Below are positions 22,036 to 34,200 of a stretch of DNA of 64,000 bases, piece by piece. The stretch is from Distichodus sexfasciatus. Its lineage: Eukaryota > Chordata > Actinopteri > Characiformes > Distichodontidae. The position numbers were made by a program, and so were the translations under genes. Under the pieces are notes generated by a model that did not search any database, was not told where the DNA came from, and was given only the letters and a program-made list of their open reading frames with translations. The stretch spans positions 62,001-126,000 of the forward strand of contig JAVGVS010000471.1 in NCBI GenBank assembly GCA_032718565.1. The letters run 5' to 3'. Position 1 is the first letter of the stretch. Every line of letters begins with the position of its first letter.

Positions 22036-24915
22036 GGCTGCCACTGGAAGCAAGAGGGAAAGCGTGATGATTACCAAAAATGTTATTTATGTGCTAAAAT
22101 TAGACAGAAAATGGGGAAAACAAGGAGAGGGGTGCAATGTGCAAATTTTGCTTGATGAAAATCACGTTAGAAACATATAATACAGATTTTTAAGCTCTAT
22201 AATAGATGCCACAGAAAAAAGTAAATATAAATTAACATAAAAATGCACACATTTAATATCATAATGTAAAATTTTATATTTATAAAATGTATATTGTTTA
22301 ATGTATATTTTAGTATTTTTACTTATTGTGTTTTATTCCATGTGCTAGTCGTGCCACTGCCTATTTATTCTCTGTTCTACTGTTCTTTGTTTGTTTGCAC
22401 TGGAAATAACCTGGAGCACGTCGTCTCGTCTCTCTATGTATCTGTACAGTACTTAGAGATGACCAATAAAGTTGACTTTGACTTTAGAATTTTAATATAT
22501 CTGATTATTTCTTGTAGCCATTTCTCAAGTTTAAAGCGTTTGAGAAATAATAAATAATTGCAATAGAAGTAGAATTAACAATTGCATAAATTATAATGAA
22601 AAGTTGTAATTATGATAAGCAAAAAATATTTGTATAATCAATAATAAATATTATGTATGTGATTGCATATTATTATAATGTCTAATCAATTTTTATAAAA
22701 CAATCACATTTATAGTTATTACAGTTCTATAATTGTTTACTACAGTTACAAGATATTTTAATTGTTTTTACGTTTTTTACATTACATTTTTCTAATCGTT
22801 GTGCTAATTTCTCTCACTGTTTTAAAAATATTAAAGTGTATAAAATGTGTACAGATGCAGGACTTTATTTATTGAGCTCACCTGTCTGCTCCGCTGCTCC
22901 ACGCAGGTAAGAGGCGGTCGTCTGCGATGCCTCAAGTTACTACACCTGTGTATTCAAAGGCGGAGCTGCTTTCTGATAATAAGCTCAGTTCATTTTTCTC
23001 TGTACATCGTGACCACAAGATGGAGACAAAAGAACAACGCTCTAAACTCACGTTATTTCTCCCTGTGTTACTGTTCAATCCTACGGCGTTTAGTGCCGCC
23101 TTAAAAATATATATATTATTTTCTCATGTATTTCGAAAAAAGTCGAAATATTACGAGAAAAAAGTCGAAATATTGCGAAATGAAGTCAAAATATTTCGAA
23201 AAAATCTGAGATGCGAAACTATGGATGTGGAGAATCTGGTTAGGAGTCACTACTTTTGGGTTAGGATTTAGCAATAAGGAAATTCTTCGATATTTTGGAG
23301 CATCAGCACAGACTTATAATTAGTACTTTCACAGCGATTATACCAGGAAACTTGAATTTATTCAGAAGAAAAAATCATACCAGAACCTTATCTTAAACAT
23401 TCACGTAAAGATGGGCTTTATTTTAGTAATTTCTCAAAATACTACGATTTTAATCTAAATATTACTACGAGTTGATATAATGTTTCGGCTTTTATTCTCG
23501 TAGCTTTCGACTTTATTCTCGTAGTTCAGAGTTTAATCTCGTAATCTTAGATTTTTAGATTGGCACTAAAGCGGCTATAGTATATTTCAAAAAGAGGATG
23601 CGTTGTAAATAAGCCTGAAAAATGTGTAATAGTTAAAATAGTATTTGCGTCTGATTAACTTTTAATTGTGTAGGAATAGTATAAAAATTGCTCTGAACAA
23701 ATCTATAAACACATATATATCAGTCCATATTAGACCAATATCAGAGTCTTAAATATATAATTTGCATTGTTGATACGACATTGTCTCTTAAGTTTAGCCA
23801 GTTCAGGGGAAAAGTGCATCAGGGATTTTTGACTGAAACTAAATATTACAGACACCGTATTGCTGATAGATCTTGTTTGCGACTTTATGATCTCTGAAGA
23901 ATATCAGGGGTTTTTCAAAAACAAATTTGTGATTTTCTTTACAAATTTGCAACTTACGTTCTCAGAAAATATAGGACTTTTCACCATAAATTCGTGCGTT
24001 TATATTCGCAAACTTTCTTGGGCTTTGTGTGAAACGGATTTTTCTTGGTAATGTGCTAGTTCATAGGAGAATATTAAACGTTTTCTTTGCAAATTTGCAT
24101 CTTTATGATGCATATCTTTTTTTCTCGCAAATTTCTGCGTTTATTTTCGTAAATTTGCGACTTTATGATCTCTGAGAATATCTGACTTTTTCTCCTGCAA
24201 ATTTGCGACTTTATGGACAATATATGACTTTTTTTTCCTGCTTATATTTGTGTTCTGGAGATTCTTTTGTAAATTTGCCATTTAATCTGAAGATATACGG
24301 CGGAATCTTCTCCCTAAATGTATCTTACTTAATCTCGGAATTTTACCTCCTCCATCAGCTCATCATGGTAAAATAAGTAATGATCTTGGGAATAGGAAGA
24401 TAAATAGTAATAATAATAACTGCTGCGTGTCGTCCGTGTTATTTTGTGTGCGTGTTTATTACGTGCGTTACGGTATTGTGGTGGGTGCGTTCCTGCGTCT
24501 CTCACCTGACCGCCTCCTGAAGCGACTTTTACCAGGAAAAACAGCTGACTGAGGTGCGTTTATTCCCGCAATTTCACCGCTACACCCTGCTAACTTCCTC
24601 CATAAGACGTTAAAGTGTTGGTGAGCGACGCAACTTTAATCTGAAGGCCGTGTTAAGCTCCAGTTCGCCCGCGTCGTGCTTGTTTGCGCAGCGCTGCACT
24701 CTGCAAAGGTTGACAACACGGCGAGTATTTTTCGTGACCTCGAGAATGGGGTGGCTTTTGGCGTTGGTGCAGGATCATCAGCTGAGAGCACAATGCAAAG
24801 GCCTTTAGTGGGCCTAAAATGCATTTTAAGTCGTAATTTCATCAAACGGAGCTGCTCGGTTAGTAAAATAGTTTGACTGGTTTTTGTAACGGTTTCCCTA
24901 CTGGAAGTGCATGCA
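22036..24915. other. Spacer between the divergent frrs1 and agl genes
   Basis: Upstream of frrs1 a minus-strand segment (about 22882-22975) ends with a plausible GTGAGC donor and could be a non-coding first exon. From 23100 to 24330 the sequence is rich in repeated AAAGTCGAAATATT and TTTGCGACTTTATGA motifs, which look like a decayed tandem or MITE array. From 24440 to 24714 a more GC-rich patch, ending CAAAG before GTTGAC, could be an untranslated first exon and promoter of agl. None of these is certain. Confidence 0.4.
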
Positions 24916-24917
24916 TT

Positions 24918-26205
24918 TCCTAATGAGTTTGTAATGGAAATGTAGTGGAATGAATTGCAGGTTAACAGGTTGTAATGGAAATGTAGTGGAATGAATTGCA
25001 GGTTAATAGGTTGTAATGGAAATATAGTGGAATGAATTGCAGGTTAATAGGTTGTAATGGAAATGTAGTGGAATGAATTGCAGGTTATGGGTTGTAATGG
25101 AAATATAGTGGAATGAATTGCAGGTTAATGGGGTTAATGGAAATGCTCAGGTAGAATGAATTGCAGGTTAATAGGTTGTAATGGAAATGTAGTGGAATAA
25201 GTGCAGGTTAATGAGTTGTAGTGGAATGAATTGCAGATTAGTAGGTTGTAATGGAAATGTAGTGGAATGAATTGCAGGTTAACAGGTGGTAATGGAAATG
25301 CAGTGGAATAAATTGCAGGTTAATATGTTGTAATGGAAATATAGTGGAATGAATTGCAGGTTAATAGGTTGTAATGGAAATGTAATGGAATAAATTGCAG
25401 GTTAATAGGTTGTAATGGAAATGTAGTGGAATAATTGCAGGTTAATAGGTTGTAATGGAAATGTAGTGGAATGAATTGCAGGTTCATAGGTTGTAATGGA
25501 AATGTAGTGGAATAAATTGCAGGTTAATAGGTTGTAATGGAAATGTAGTGGAATGAATTGCAGGTTAATAGGGTGTAATGAAATGTGAGTGGAATGAATT
25601 GCAGATTAATAGGTTATGTGGAAATGTAGTGGAATGAATTACTGTAACAGGTTGTAATGAAATGCAGTGGAATAAATTGCGGGATTATGGTATTGTAAAA
25701 TGTAGTGGAATAAATTGCAGGAATTTAATGTATTGTAATGGAAGTGTAGTGGAATGGTGGATTAATAGAGTTGCTTAATGGAAATGTAATGGAATAGTGC
25801 AGATTAATAGGGTGTAATGAAAATGTAGTGGAATAAATTGCAGGTTAATAGGTTGTAATGGAAATGTAGTGGAATAAATTGCAGGTTAACAGGTTGTAAT
25901 GGAAATATAATTGGGTGTAGTGCAAGTTAATAGGTTGTAATGGAAATATAGTGGAATGAATTGCAGGGTTAATAATTTGTAATAAAATGTAGTGGAATAG
26001 TGCAGGTTAATGAGTTATAATGGAAATGTGGTGGAATGAATTGCAGGTTAATAGGTTGCTTAATGGAAATATGAGTCGTCAATTGCAGGTTTTATGAGTT
26101 TTGTAATGGGAATGTGAGTGGAATGAATTGGGACATGCATGCATTCCTAATAGGTTTTAATGGAAATCGAGTAGGATGAATTGCTTCTAATGGACCATCT
26201 TAATT
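24918..26205. repeat. 41-bp minisatellite upstream of agl
   Basis: About 31 copies of a unit near GTTGTAATGGAAATGTAGTG followed by GAATGAATTGCAGGTTAATAG. Copies vary by point changes and small indels, and the ends are the most diverged. It lies immediately before the exon carrying the agl start codon. Confidence 0.95.
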
Positions 26206-26438
26206 CATTCCAGTAAATCTGTAATCACTACAGTATAAAATCTTGATCTCGTTAGGATCCATTATGGAAACCACCACCGTTTCCCGATGGACGTTGCTGC
26301 GTTCACTGCGCTCGGGTCATTCTGCATTGCCCTGTTCTTTTACACCGCTGCTGTTTTCTGTCTCTCTTTCCAGCGCCACCACCCACCCCTCGGCCTTCTC
26401 GAATCGGCTGCGTGCGCCAGCTGGCGTAAATCGGCACG

Positions 26439-29400
26439 ATGAAGAGCAAACAGACTCGAGTGCTGGTCCTCAACGACATGGAGAAGCTGGACAGGACTCT
26501 CTTCCGTCTGGAACAAGGTGGGCCGCGCGGGCTCCGTGCTTTACTCGTGCAAAAGTCAGTCGGCTAACCTTGACGCCTCTTTTAGTTATCGACCCCATTG
26601 GTGGTGCAATGGGGGTCAGCGTCATCCGGCTTATCTTCCCCGTCCGAGGAGCGGAATCCGCGTTGGAAATCCCGGTGGAAAGATATTTAACCTTCAATGG
26701 TTCAAGCACCACGTTCCTGCATCTTCAAAGCGGAACAGGGAAGTGAGCTTGCGGCGATGGTATAGCGTTCGTGGCAAATGACAGCGTTGGTCCGTACGCG
26801 ATTTTGGCAGCTGCATAGAGTATACTTCCTAGTTTGAGTGTTGAAAAAAGGTTGGTTAGGTGGGCTTTTAGTCTGTGGCGTTTTTCGCGATGTGTTTTTG
26901 GACAGGGTTTGGTACGGTTAAGCTTGGGGCCGACCCTCCAGGGTAAGAAGATGCGGCGTCCACTAACTACCCGCACCAGGGCGCTCTTCAACGCCACGCT
27001 TCCGGTGCGTGGACTGGTTCAATCACGGAGCGCGAAGAACTGACTTCGGACAAGTTCTGCTCCTCCGCTGACCGCGGCTCTTATCAGCCTGCGCCGGACA
27101 CGGTGAGTAAATGTCACCCGTCGTGAAGCGCAGTAACGGGTTTTGGTTTTTGTTGGGTTTTTGGCCAGTACGGTCAGGGATTTGGAACCCGACTCTTCCT
27201 GCATTTTGTCCAAGAGACACCGATTGTGGCTTCAATTTTTACAAATGAGAAGTGGGTTATTACATTGTCACACCGCGATACCGATGCTGAAGCGATGTAT
27301 CGTTACTTCGCCCCAATAGGCGCGCCGATGCGTTGTGATAGTACGATTTTCCAAGCAATTTTTTGGTTTGGTGGAAATAAATTTCATGTATTGCTGTGGT
27401 TGCAGTGAAGCAGAAAGGTGGAGGAAGCTGCCGTGGTGTAGACCGGTGTTGAGAGTCGGGGCTGATAATCACGTTTTGCCCCTGGACTGCATCAGTATCC
27501 AGACGTACCTGGCCAAATGTCTCGGACCCCTCGACCAATGGCTGGACAGACTCCGGCAAAAGAAGCGGGTATGAACAAACACAGAAACATGGCAAAAATG
27601 TGAATTTTAATAACGCGTATATATTAAGGGTGTAACGATACGTCGACATATCGATTCAACAATTAACGATCTAAAATGAACGTTTCAGACGTTATGCACA
27701 TTGTCATGTTTCAACCCCCCAAAAGTGTTGTTAGGCGTCTGACCGCTAATACCCCCGCGAAATTCTTTAAAATATTTGATTAATAAATGACCTATTTCGT
27801 ATCGTCCCCGTGTCTTTTAACCGCAGGCTACAACATGGTCCACTTCACGCCGCTGCAGACGTTGGGCAAGTCGCGATCCTGTTACTCGCTGGCCGACCAG
27901 CTGGAGCTGAACCCCGACTTTTCCCCGCCTGGCCACAGCTACACCTGGACGGATGTGGGCAACCTGGTGGAGAAGATGAAGAAGGAGTGGAACATGCTGT
28001 GCATCACCGACGTCGTCTACAACCACACAGGTGTCTTTGGCGCTAAGCTCCTGCGCTCTGTGGAGCATAAAACGCGCAATCCCTCTCACGATTTTATGCA
28101 GTTGACAGTAAAACACCGTCGTTTTACGCCATTTTCTCGTTAAAAAATGTTTGCTTCGTCTTCATATTTTCCCCAGCGTGTGTTCATGTGCCGTCCCCTT
28201 AAAAACGCGCTACCACATGTGTTGTCGCATTGTATTTCCTTCAGTTGTTTTTTGATCCTGAGTATTTTTAAAGGCACGCTCTTTTCATTTTAGAAAAAAA
28301 GACGCTTAGTCAGTGAATGCGTGAAGCAAAAAGCGCGAATAAAATGCTAGATAGTTGTTGATTCGTCCTGCGTAGTTAAAATGTTGATTGTCGCCAATAC
28401 TGATTTAGATCATATCGCACAACCTAATACGAAGCGTGGCGTAGATTCACCAGAAAAGTTTCCTCAGATTTAACCGAAATGTCACGCAACTTAAATATCG
28501 TGTCCGGATTCCCACTGAGCTTCCGCGGCGAGTTCAGCTCTAAAAATACAACAGCCTCGTTGCCGTGAAACTGTGAGCAACACAAACTGTGCGTTTAAAC
28601 TTCAGCAGCACCAGTAAACTTCAGAGGAAAGTTCAGGCCAGGGCTCGGACGATACCTTTCACTCATGGCCGATGCGATACCGATTGTTACTAATCAAGGA
28701 GAGGGATAAATTGATAAATTGATAGCCTCTTGTTTTAGAGATTAATGTTAATCTCCACATCCCTCTTGCTGTAGTCTTGTGGAGCTGTTAGTGAAGTTTA
28801 TTTTGGAGTGTGTGTGTGTGTTGACCTCTCCCTCTGAGTATCCCCTCACACACGGATGTCTCTAAGAGCATGGTTCAGAGTTCACACTTTTGGCCTGAGC
28901 AAACACACTTAAAGGTCAGTGTAAAGGTCACCGGAGAGCGCTGAAATCTTATCTTCACTTGACCCGAATGCAGACTAGAGCGAGAATAGGCTGAGGTGTG
29001 TTATTGTGTGTGTGATCAGTCTTGCCTGCTGACCTACGTATGTGTGTCATGCTATATAGGCTATAGGTTAATTCTGTTACAGTGTAAATATATAAAATAT
29101 ATATATAGTATACACACAATATATTTTTGCAAAGCCTATAATAATAATTTATTTTTATTTTTTGATTTTATTTTTATAGTTGCTTCTAGGAGTCGTCCGA
29201 TTATCGTCCACCCTGATTACTGGCACCGATATATAACATTTTTATGACTATCGATATCTGCCGATATGACCATTAAAAAAAAAAGGGGCTCTGCACGGCG
29301 AAACCAGCCGTTTGTCGCGACGGAGGGTTTCCCAGAAAAACCACTGTTTATGTTGCGTGGGGTAAAATTTTGGATTTTTTGTTTTTAGTGTTTTGCAAAC

Positions 29401-30880
29401 AGGAAGGTCTATGCCTGTACTGTTGTGAATAAATTTGGCTGAAAAACTTACTGCTCCCATCCTAAAGCATTGACTTTCTTAAGGTGGTCAATTCCAGCAA
29501 ATCATTAAAGTTTCTGTTTTGACCGCTCTACTTCAATATTTACGCTAAATCCACTGGTTGACTAGCGTGAAGATATTTCTACGGAATCCGTCTTCATCTC
29601 CCGAGTTCAGTTAACCTAACGCAGGTAGGCTATCCGTGTGGCTGTGAATGCAGCGTAAATGGCGTAGCGCGACCGCACCGGCGTCTGTGAGGTGCTTTCT
29701 GGCGATAGTCAACCGGCGGCAGAATTTCTCGTTTCTCCTTGGCGTGACAGGAGAAGCCGGCTCCTTCAATGTTGATATCTCAGTCATATAGTCCGATTCA
29801 TTCCGCTATAAATTATCGTTTTGAAGCTTGATTTGCCCTTTCAGAAAACATCATAACTCATTTTGAAATTTGTTACAAGCGACTGGTTTTGCCATGGAGG
29901 GTCCCAAATCAATGTAAAATCAGCTACTTTGGCTCTGATACACTCTGGAATCTAGAGGAATGCTCCGCCCACCGCACCGTCTGATTGGTTGTCATGTTAC
30001 TAATTTAACCAGTCAACGCTGAAAGCTCAAGGCGCTGAAAATTTGGCGTTCCGACACAGAAGCTAGAAACCGCTCACACTTTTTGTAGTGTAAAGTTCTC
30101 AGATTGAAACACAAGGATACTTCGCCTCCTGGACCAAGGGTTGTCTGCGGTCGAAGTCATACCACCAACTACCGTCATTGGGTCCGAGCAGACCTTAACT
30201 TTGAGTTGTCTCCTGAATAGCTCTGGATATGTGTGTCTGCTACATGCTGTAGACGTAAATCTAAATTTACACACTCGTTTTAATTTTACTACTGACATAT
30301 CGGTTTGGAATATCGGTCATTCGTCTTTTTGATAAGTTATATTTGTATCGGTATCATTGTGATATCATTCAACCCGCTCCGCTCATTGATGTGAATGGAA
30401 GTGATGGTGTTAGATCAGCATATGATGATATTGTCTCATATCAGTCGCTGGCTCCCGAATTGAATCAAATGGAAAATGTATCGGCAGCAAATTTTCTGCT
30501 ATCGAATCATTGTCCAATGAATCGATATCATATCGTATCGTGATGAACTCATTTTCACTCCTGCTGGATACTTCAGTAATTAATCAGGAGAAAGCCAGAA
30601 GGGGAACCTGCAGCTAAAACGCCAAATTTCCAGTTCTAGTTTCTGGTTCCAATTTCTGCCTGGCGATGAGTTTGAATCCGCTTTGTGTCCGATTTTTCCC
30701 TCCGGTTTTGCAGCATACTTGGTAGCATGGATCGGGCTTACCCAGTCTTGACTACAACCTGCTCAACTTCGCCTCAGACCGCCTGGGTTTGGACGGGCCT
30801 GTGGTACCTCACCTGCGCCCGTCGCCCGGCGGCGGCTTCTTGGCGTCAGCGGCGGTGCTGAAACGACAAAGCACCTCAAC
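26439..30880 (+). CDS. agl: agl exons 1-5: N-terminal domain, several frames broken
   Basis: Exons 26439-26517 (intact), 26906-27102, 27406-27568, 27827-28030 (intact; YNMVHFTPLQTLG, then TDVVYNHT) and 30714-30880. In exon 2, SLGPTLQGKK, TNYPHQG, ALFN, VDWFN and TEREELTSDKFCSS occur in order but in three different frames. In exon 3 the Gly-rich block and RVGADNHVLPLDC are offset by a base, and the junction RLR..AKEAG needs about four missing bases. In exon 5, AWI, then DYNLLN, then a PAWVLDRALW-like block are in different frames, with an in-frame TGA near 30751. Order, borders and lengths still match the enzyme, so these are real exons carrying errors or lesions. Confidence 0.8.
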
Positions 30881-31246
30881 GTGAGCGGCAAATTCTCGCA
30901 ACAAATTTGTTTCCAAACACCAAAAAAACAAGTGATTTATTGTTTTGCCAAATGTTCAGCACACATTCGTGTTCCATTCTGGTGTTTTATCAGTGGAGTG
31001 TGTGTATGTTTCAGCTTGTGTCGGCAGTGAGAGGGCTAGTGAAAATAATGCTGCTTGTGTTTTTTTTTACGGGAACACGTCAGCTTTCTTTCTTTATTCC
31101 TTCATTGTCGTTCTTCTTTTGTCCTTTCTTTCTTTTTTTCATTCTTTCTTTGGGTCTTTGTTTTTTGTGTTTCTTTTTCCTTTCTTTCATTCACGTATTG
31201 TGCTTTTCGTCCATCCTTTCCTTCTTTCTTTCTTTTCTTTTTCTTT

Positions 31247-31282
<36 letters not shown>

Positions 31283-34200
31283 ATATGCTTTTTTTCTTCG
31301 TCATCCTTTCTTTCTTTTCTTTCTTTCTTTCTTTCTTTCTTATATTCTTACTTTCTTTCGTCCATCCTTTCTGTCTTTCTTTCTTTCTTTGTTATATTCT
31401 TACTTTCTTTCGTCCATCCTTTCTTTCTTTCCTTCTTTCATTCTTTCGTATATTCTTTCTTTCTTTCTTTCTTTCTTATATTCTTACTTTCTTTCGTCCA
31501 CACTTTCTTTCTTTCTTTCTTTCTTTGTTATATTCTTACTTTCTTCGTCCATCGCTTTCTTTCTTTCTTATATTCTTTCTTTCTTTCATCCATCCTTTCT
31601 TTCTTTCTTTCTTTCTTTCTTTTCTTTCTTTCTTTCTTTCTTTCTTATATTCTTACTTTTTTTCGTCCATCCTTTCTTTCTTTCTTTCTTTCTTTGTTAT
31701 ATTCTTACTTTCTTTCATCCATCCTTTCTTTCTTTCTTATATTCTTACTTTCTTTCGTCCTCTTTCTTTTTTTGGTTGTCCTTCTTTTCCGTCTTTCACT
31801 CACTTATTTGTTTGTGCTTTTGCCCATCCTTTCTTTCTTTCTTTCTTTACTGCCTTTTTTATCCTTTTATCCTTTCTTTCTTTATTTATTTCATCCTTTC
31901 TGTCTTTCTCTTTTATCCTTTCTTTATTTCTTTTTTCATTTCTTTTTTCTTTCTTTCTTTTATCCTTTCTTTCTTTCCTGCTTTTTTTGCTTTCTTTTAT
32001 CCTTTCTTTCTTTTATCCTTTCTTTCTTTCATTCTTTCTTTCTGTTATCCTTTCTTTATTTTTTCCTTTCTTTCTTTCTTTCTTTCTTTCTTTTATCCTT
32101 TCTTTCTTTCGTTCGTTCTTTCTTTCTTTCATCTTTTTCTTTCATCTATTCTTTCTTGTTTTCTTTCTTTCATCCTTTCTTTCTTTCTTTCTTTTATCCT
32201 TTCTTTATTTATTTTTTCCTTTCTTTTTTCTTTCTTTCTTTCTTTCCTTTTTTCTTTCTGTCATCCTTTCTTTCTTTTATCCTTTCTTCCTTTCTTGTTT
32301 TCTTTCTTTCTTTGATCCTTTCCTTCCTTCTTTCTTTCTTTCTTTCTTTCTTTTATCCTTTTTTTCTTTCTTTCATCCTCTCTTTCTTGCTTTAATTTGT
32401 TCAACCTTTTTATTCTTACAGTCTTCTGAAAAATGAAACACCTGAGTTTCAATTTTAAAAATGAAATATGAGTGAATTTGCGTGTAGAAGTGTGTGCCGT
32501 ACAGGTGACTCTGCTTTTCTTCCTCCTTCAGGCTCTTCGTGGAATCTTCTGGCAGGACGTATTTCCTAATGTCAAGCTCTGGGAGTTCTTCCAGGTGAAA
32601 GTCGAGCCGACCGTGGAGCAGTTCAGGACCTTGCTGCAGAGCGGTGAGTTCCCCAAACCATCAAACTCCACAAGAAACCTCACTTACATGATTTAGAGGG
32701 CAAAAAACGAACCAAAACTAAACAAAAAACGAAAAGAGCGAGAAGCGGCAACAAGCAGGGTCCAAGCGCAAAATACAGAACAGTCACAAAATACAGAACA
32801 AAAGGGTCATAGACACACACCCACACACTGCTGATGTTTATGACGTAGCATAAAACCACATAACTACATTATTTGTATTGAGACACTAGGAGTTAGAACA
32901 TAGAACGTTAACGTGAAATGACAGAGGGAAAAGAATTAAAGATGCAGATAGAAATTTGTGACTTGGTAGCGAAGCTTCTTTTTTGTCATGACAGCTTCAG
33001 AAAGTTGCGTTTATAATGAAACTAGCCTCTAACAGCGTTCAAATAAGAATATGGAGTTTTCTATAATTTCATGTAAATTATAAAAGTTCTGTTATGACAT
33101 GATATAAATTTATGTAGCATTTTAGCGCTTTCCTTTGCTATAGCGCGAATTATAGACTGAACGCTGCGCTTTTTGGCCTATGCCGAGATGCGCACCAGTC
33201 CTCCTTACAGTCCCCCTGGTTTGAGCTGTGTAATCCGTTTTGTAGGGGAATTTTAAATAAATAAATAAATAAGTAAATATGCTTGGACCCCTAAATATAA
33301 TGGTTCCTTAATCGTAACTGAGGTTCAGTTAATCATGATATTGATTTGAAGGTCATATCCCTCAGCCCCGTACCAGAACTCAGGAGATATATATATATAC
33401 ACACACATATATATATATATATACATTTCTTTATGAATGTGTGCAGGTGCCAAACCCCACCACAGCATGACGGAGGGTAAGAAACAACTTCGCATCATTC
33501 AGGACCCTCAGTACAGACGCTACGGCAGCAGTGTGGACCTGAATGTCGCCAAGGAGATCCTGGTGGCCAGCGGGTCGGTGTGTGTGTGTGTGTGTGTGTG
33601 CGGGTGTGTTGGGTGTTTACACATGGCATCTGGCCGCTGTAAATTGGGCATTTCTGTGTTATAATCCCAATTCCACCACATTGACAGAATACAGTTGACG
33701 TGTGTATTCTGTCGACCTGCAGTGTAAATGGTGGTCTGATTTGTGTCTGTGTGTGTGTGTCTGTGTGTGTGTGTGTGTGTGTGCGCGTGCAGGAAGAGTC
33801 CTGTGGCGGTGGAGGACTGCTGTAACTGGCTGAGGAAGAAGCTGGAGGAGCTCAATAATGACCAGTACAAAGAGATTAACTACCATCAGGAACAGGTCAG
33901 CTTCCTTTCGTTTGCTCTGTCTTTCTTATTTTTGTCTATCTATCCTTCCTTTCTTTTGTTTGCTTGGTTGTTCATTTGCTCTTTCTTTCTTTTTTTCTTT
34001 TTTTCTTTCTTTCTGTTGTTTGCTCGTTTGTTCATTTACTGTTTCTTCATTTGTTTTGTTTGCTTGTTTACTTGTTTGCTCTTTCTTTTTTCCATTTGCT
34101 TGTTTGTTCATTTGCTCTTTCTATCGTGTACTGTTTCTTTTTATTTTGTTTGCTTGTTTGTTCATTTGCTCTTTCTTTTGTCTGTTCGTTTGTTCATTTG

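Noticed and set aside
23090..23570. MITE bounded by TTAGTGCCGCC and GGCACTAAAGCGGC
   Set aside because: The inverted ends are only approximate and no target duplication was seen; it may be a decayed tandem repeat.
30907..32436. A 509-codon open frame and two further long ones in the same region
   Set aside because: It is an agl intron made of TTTC repeats, which lack stop codons in every forward frame; the Phe/Leu/Ser composition is an artefact.
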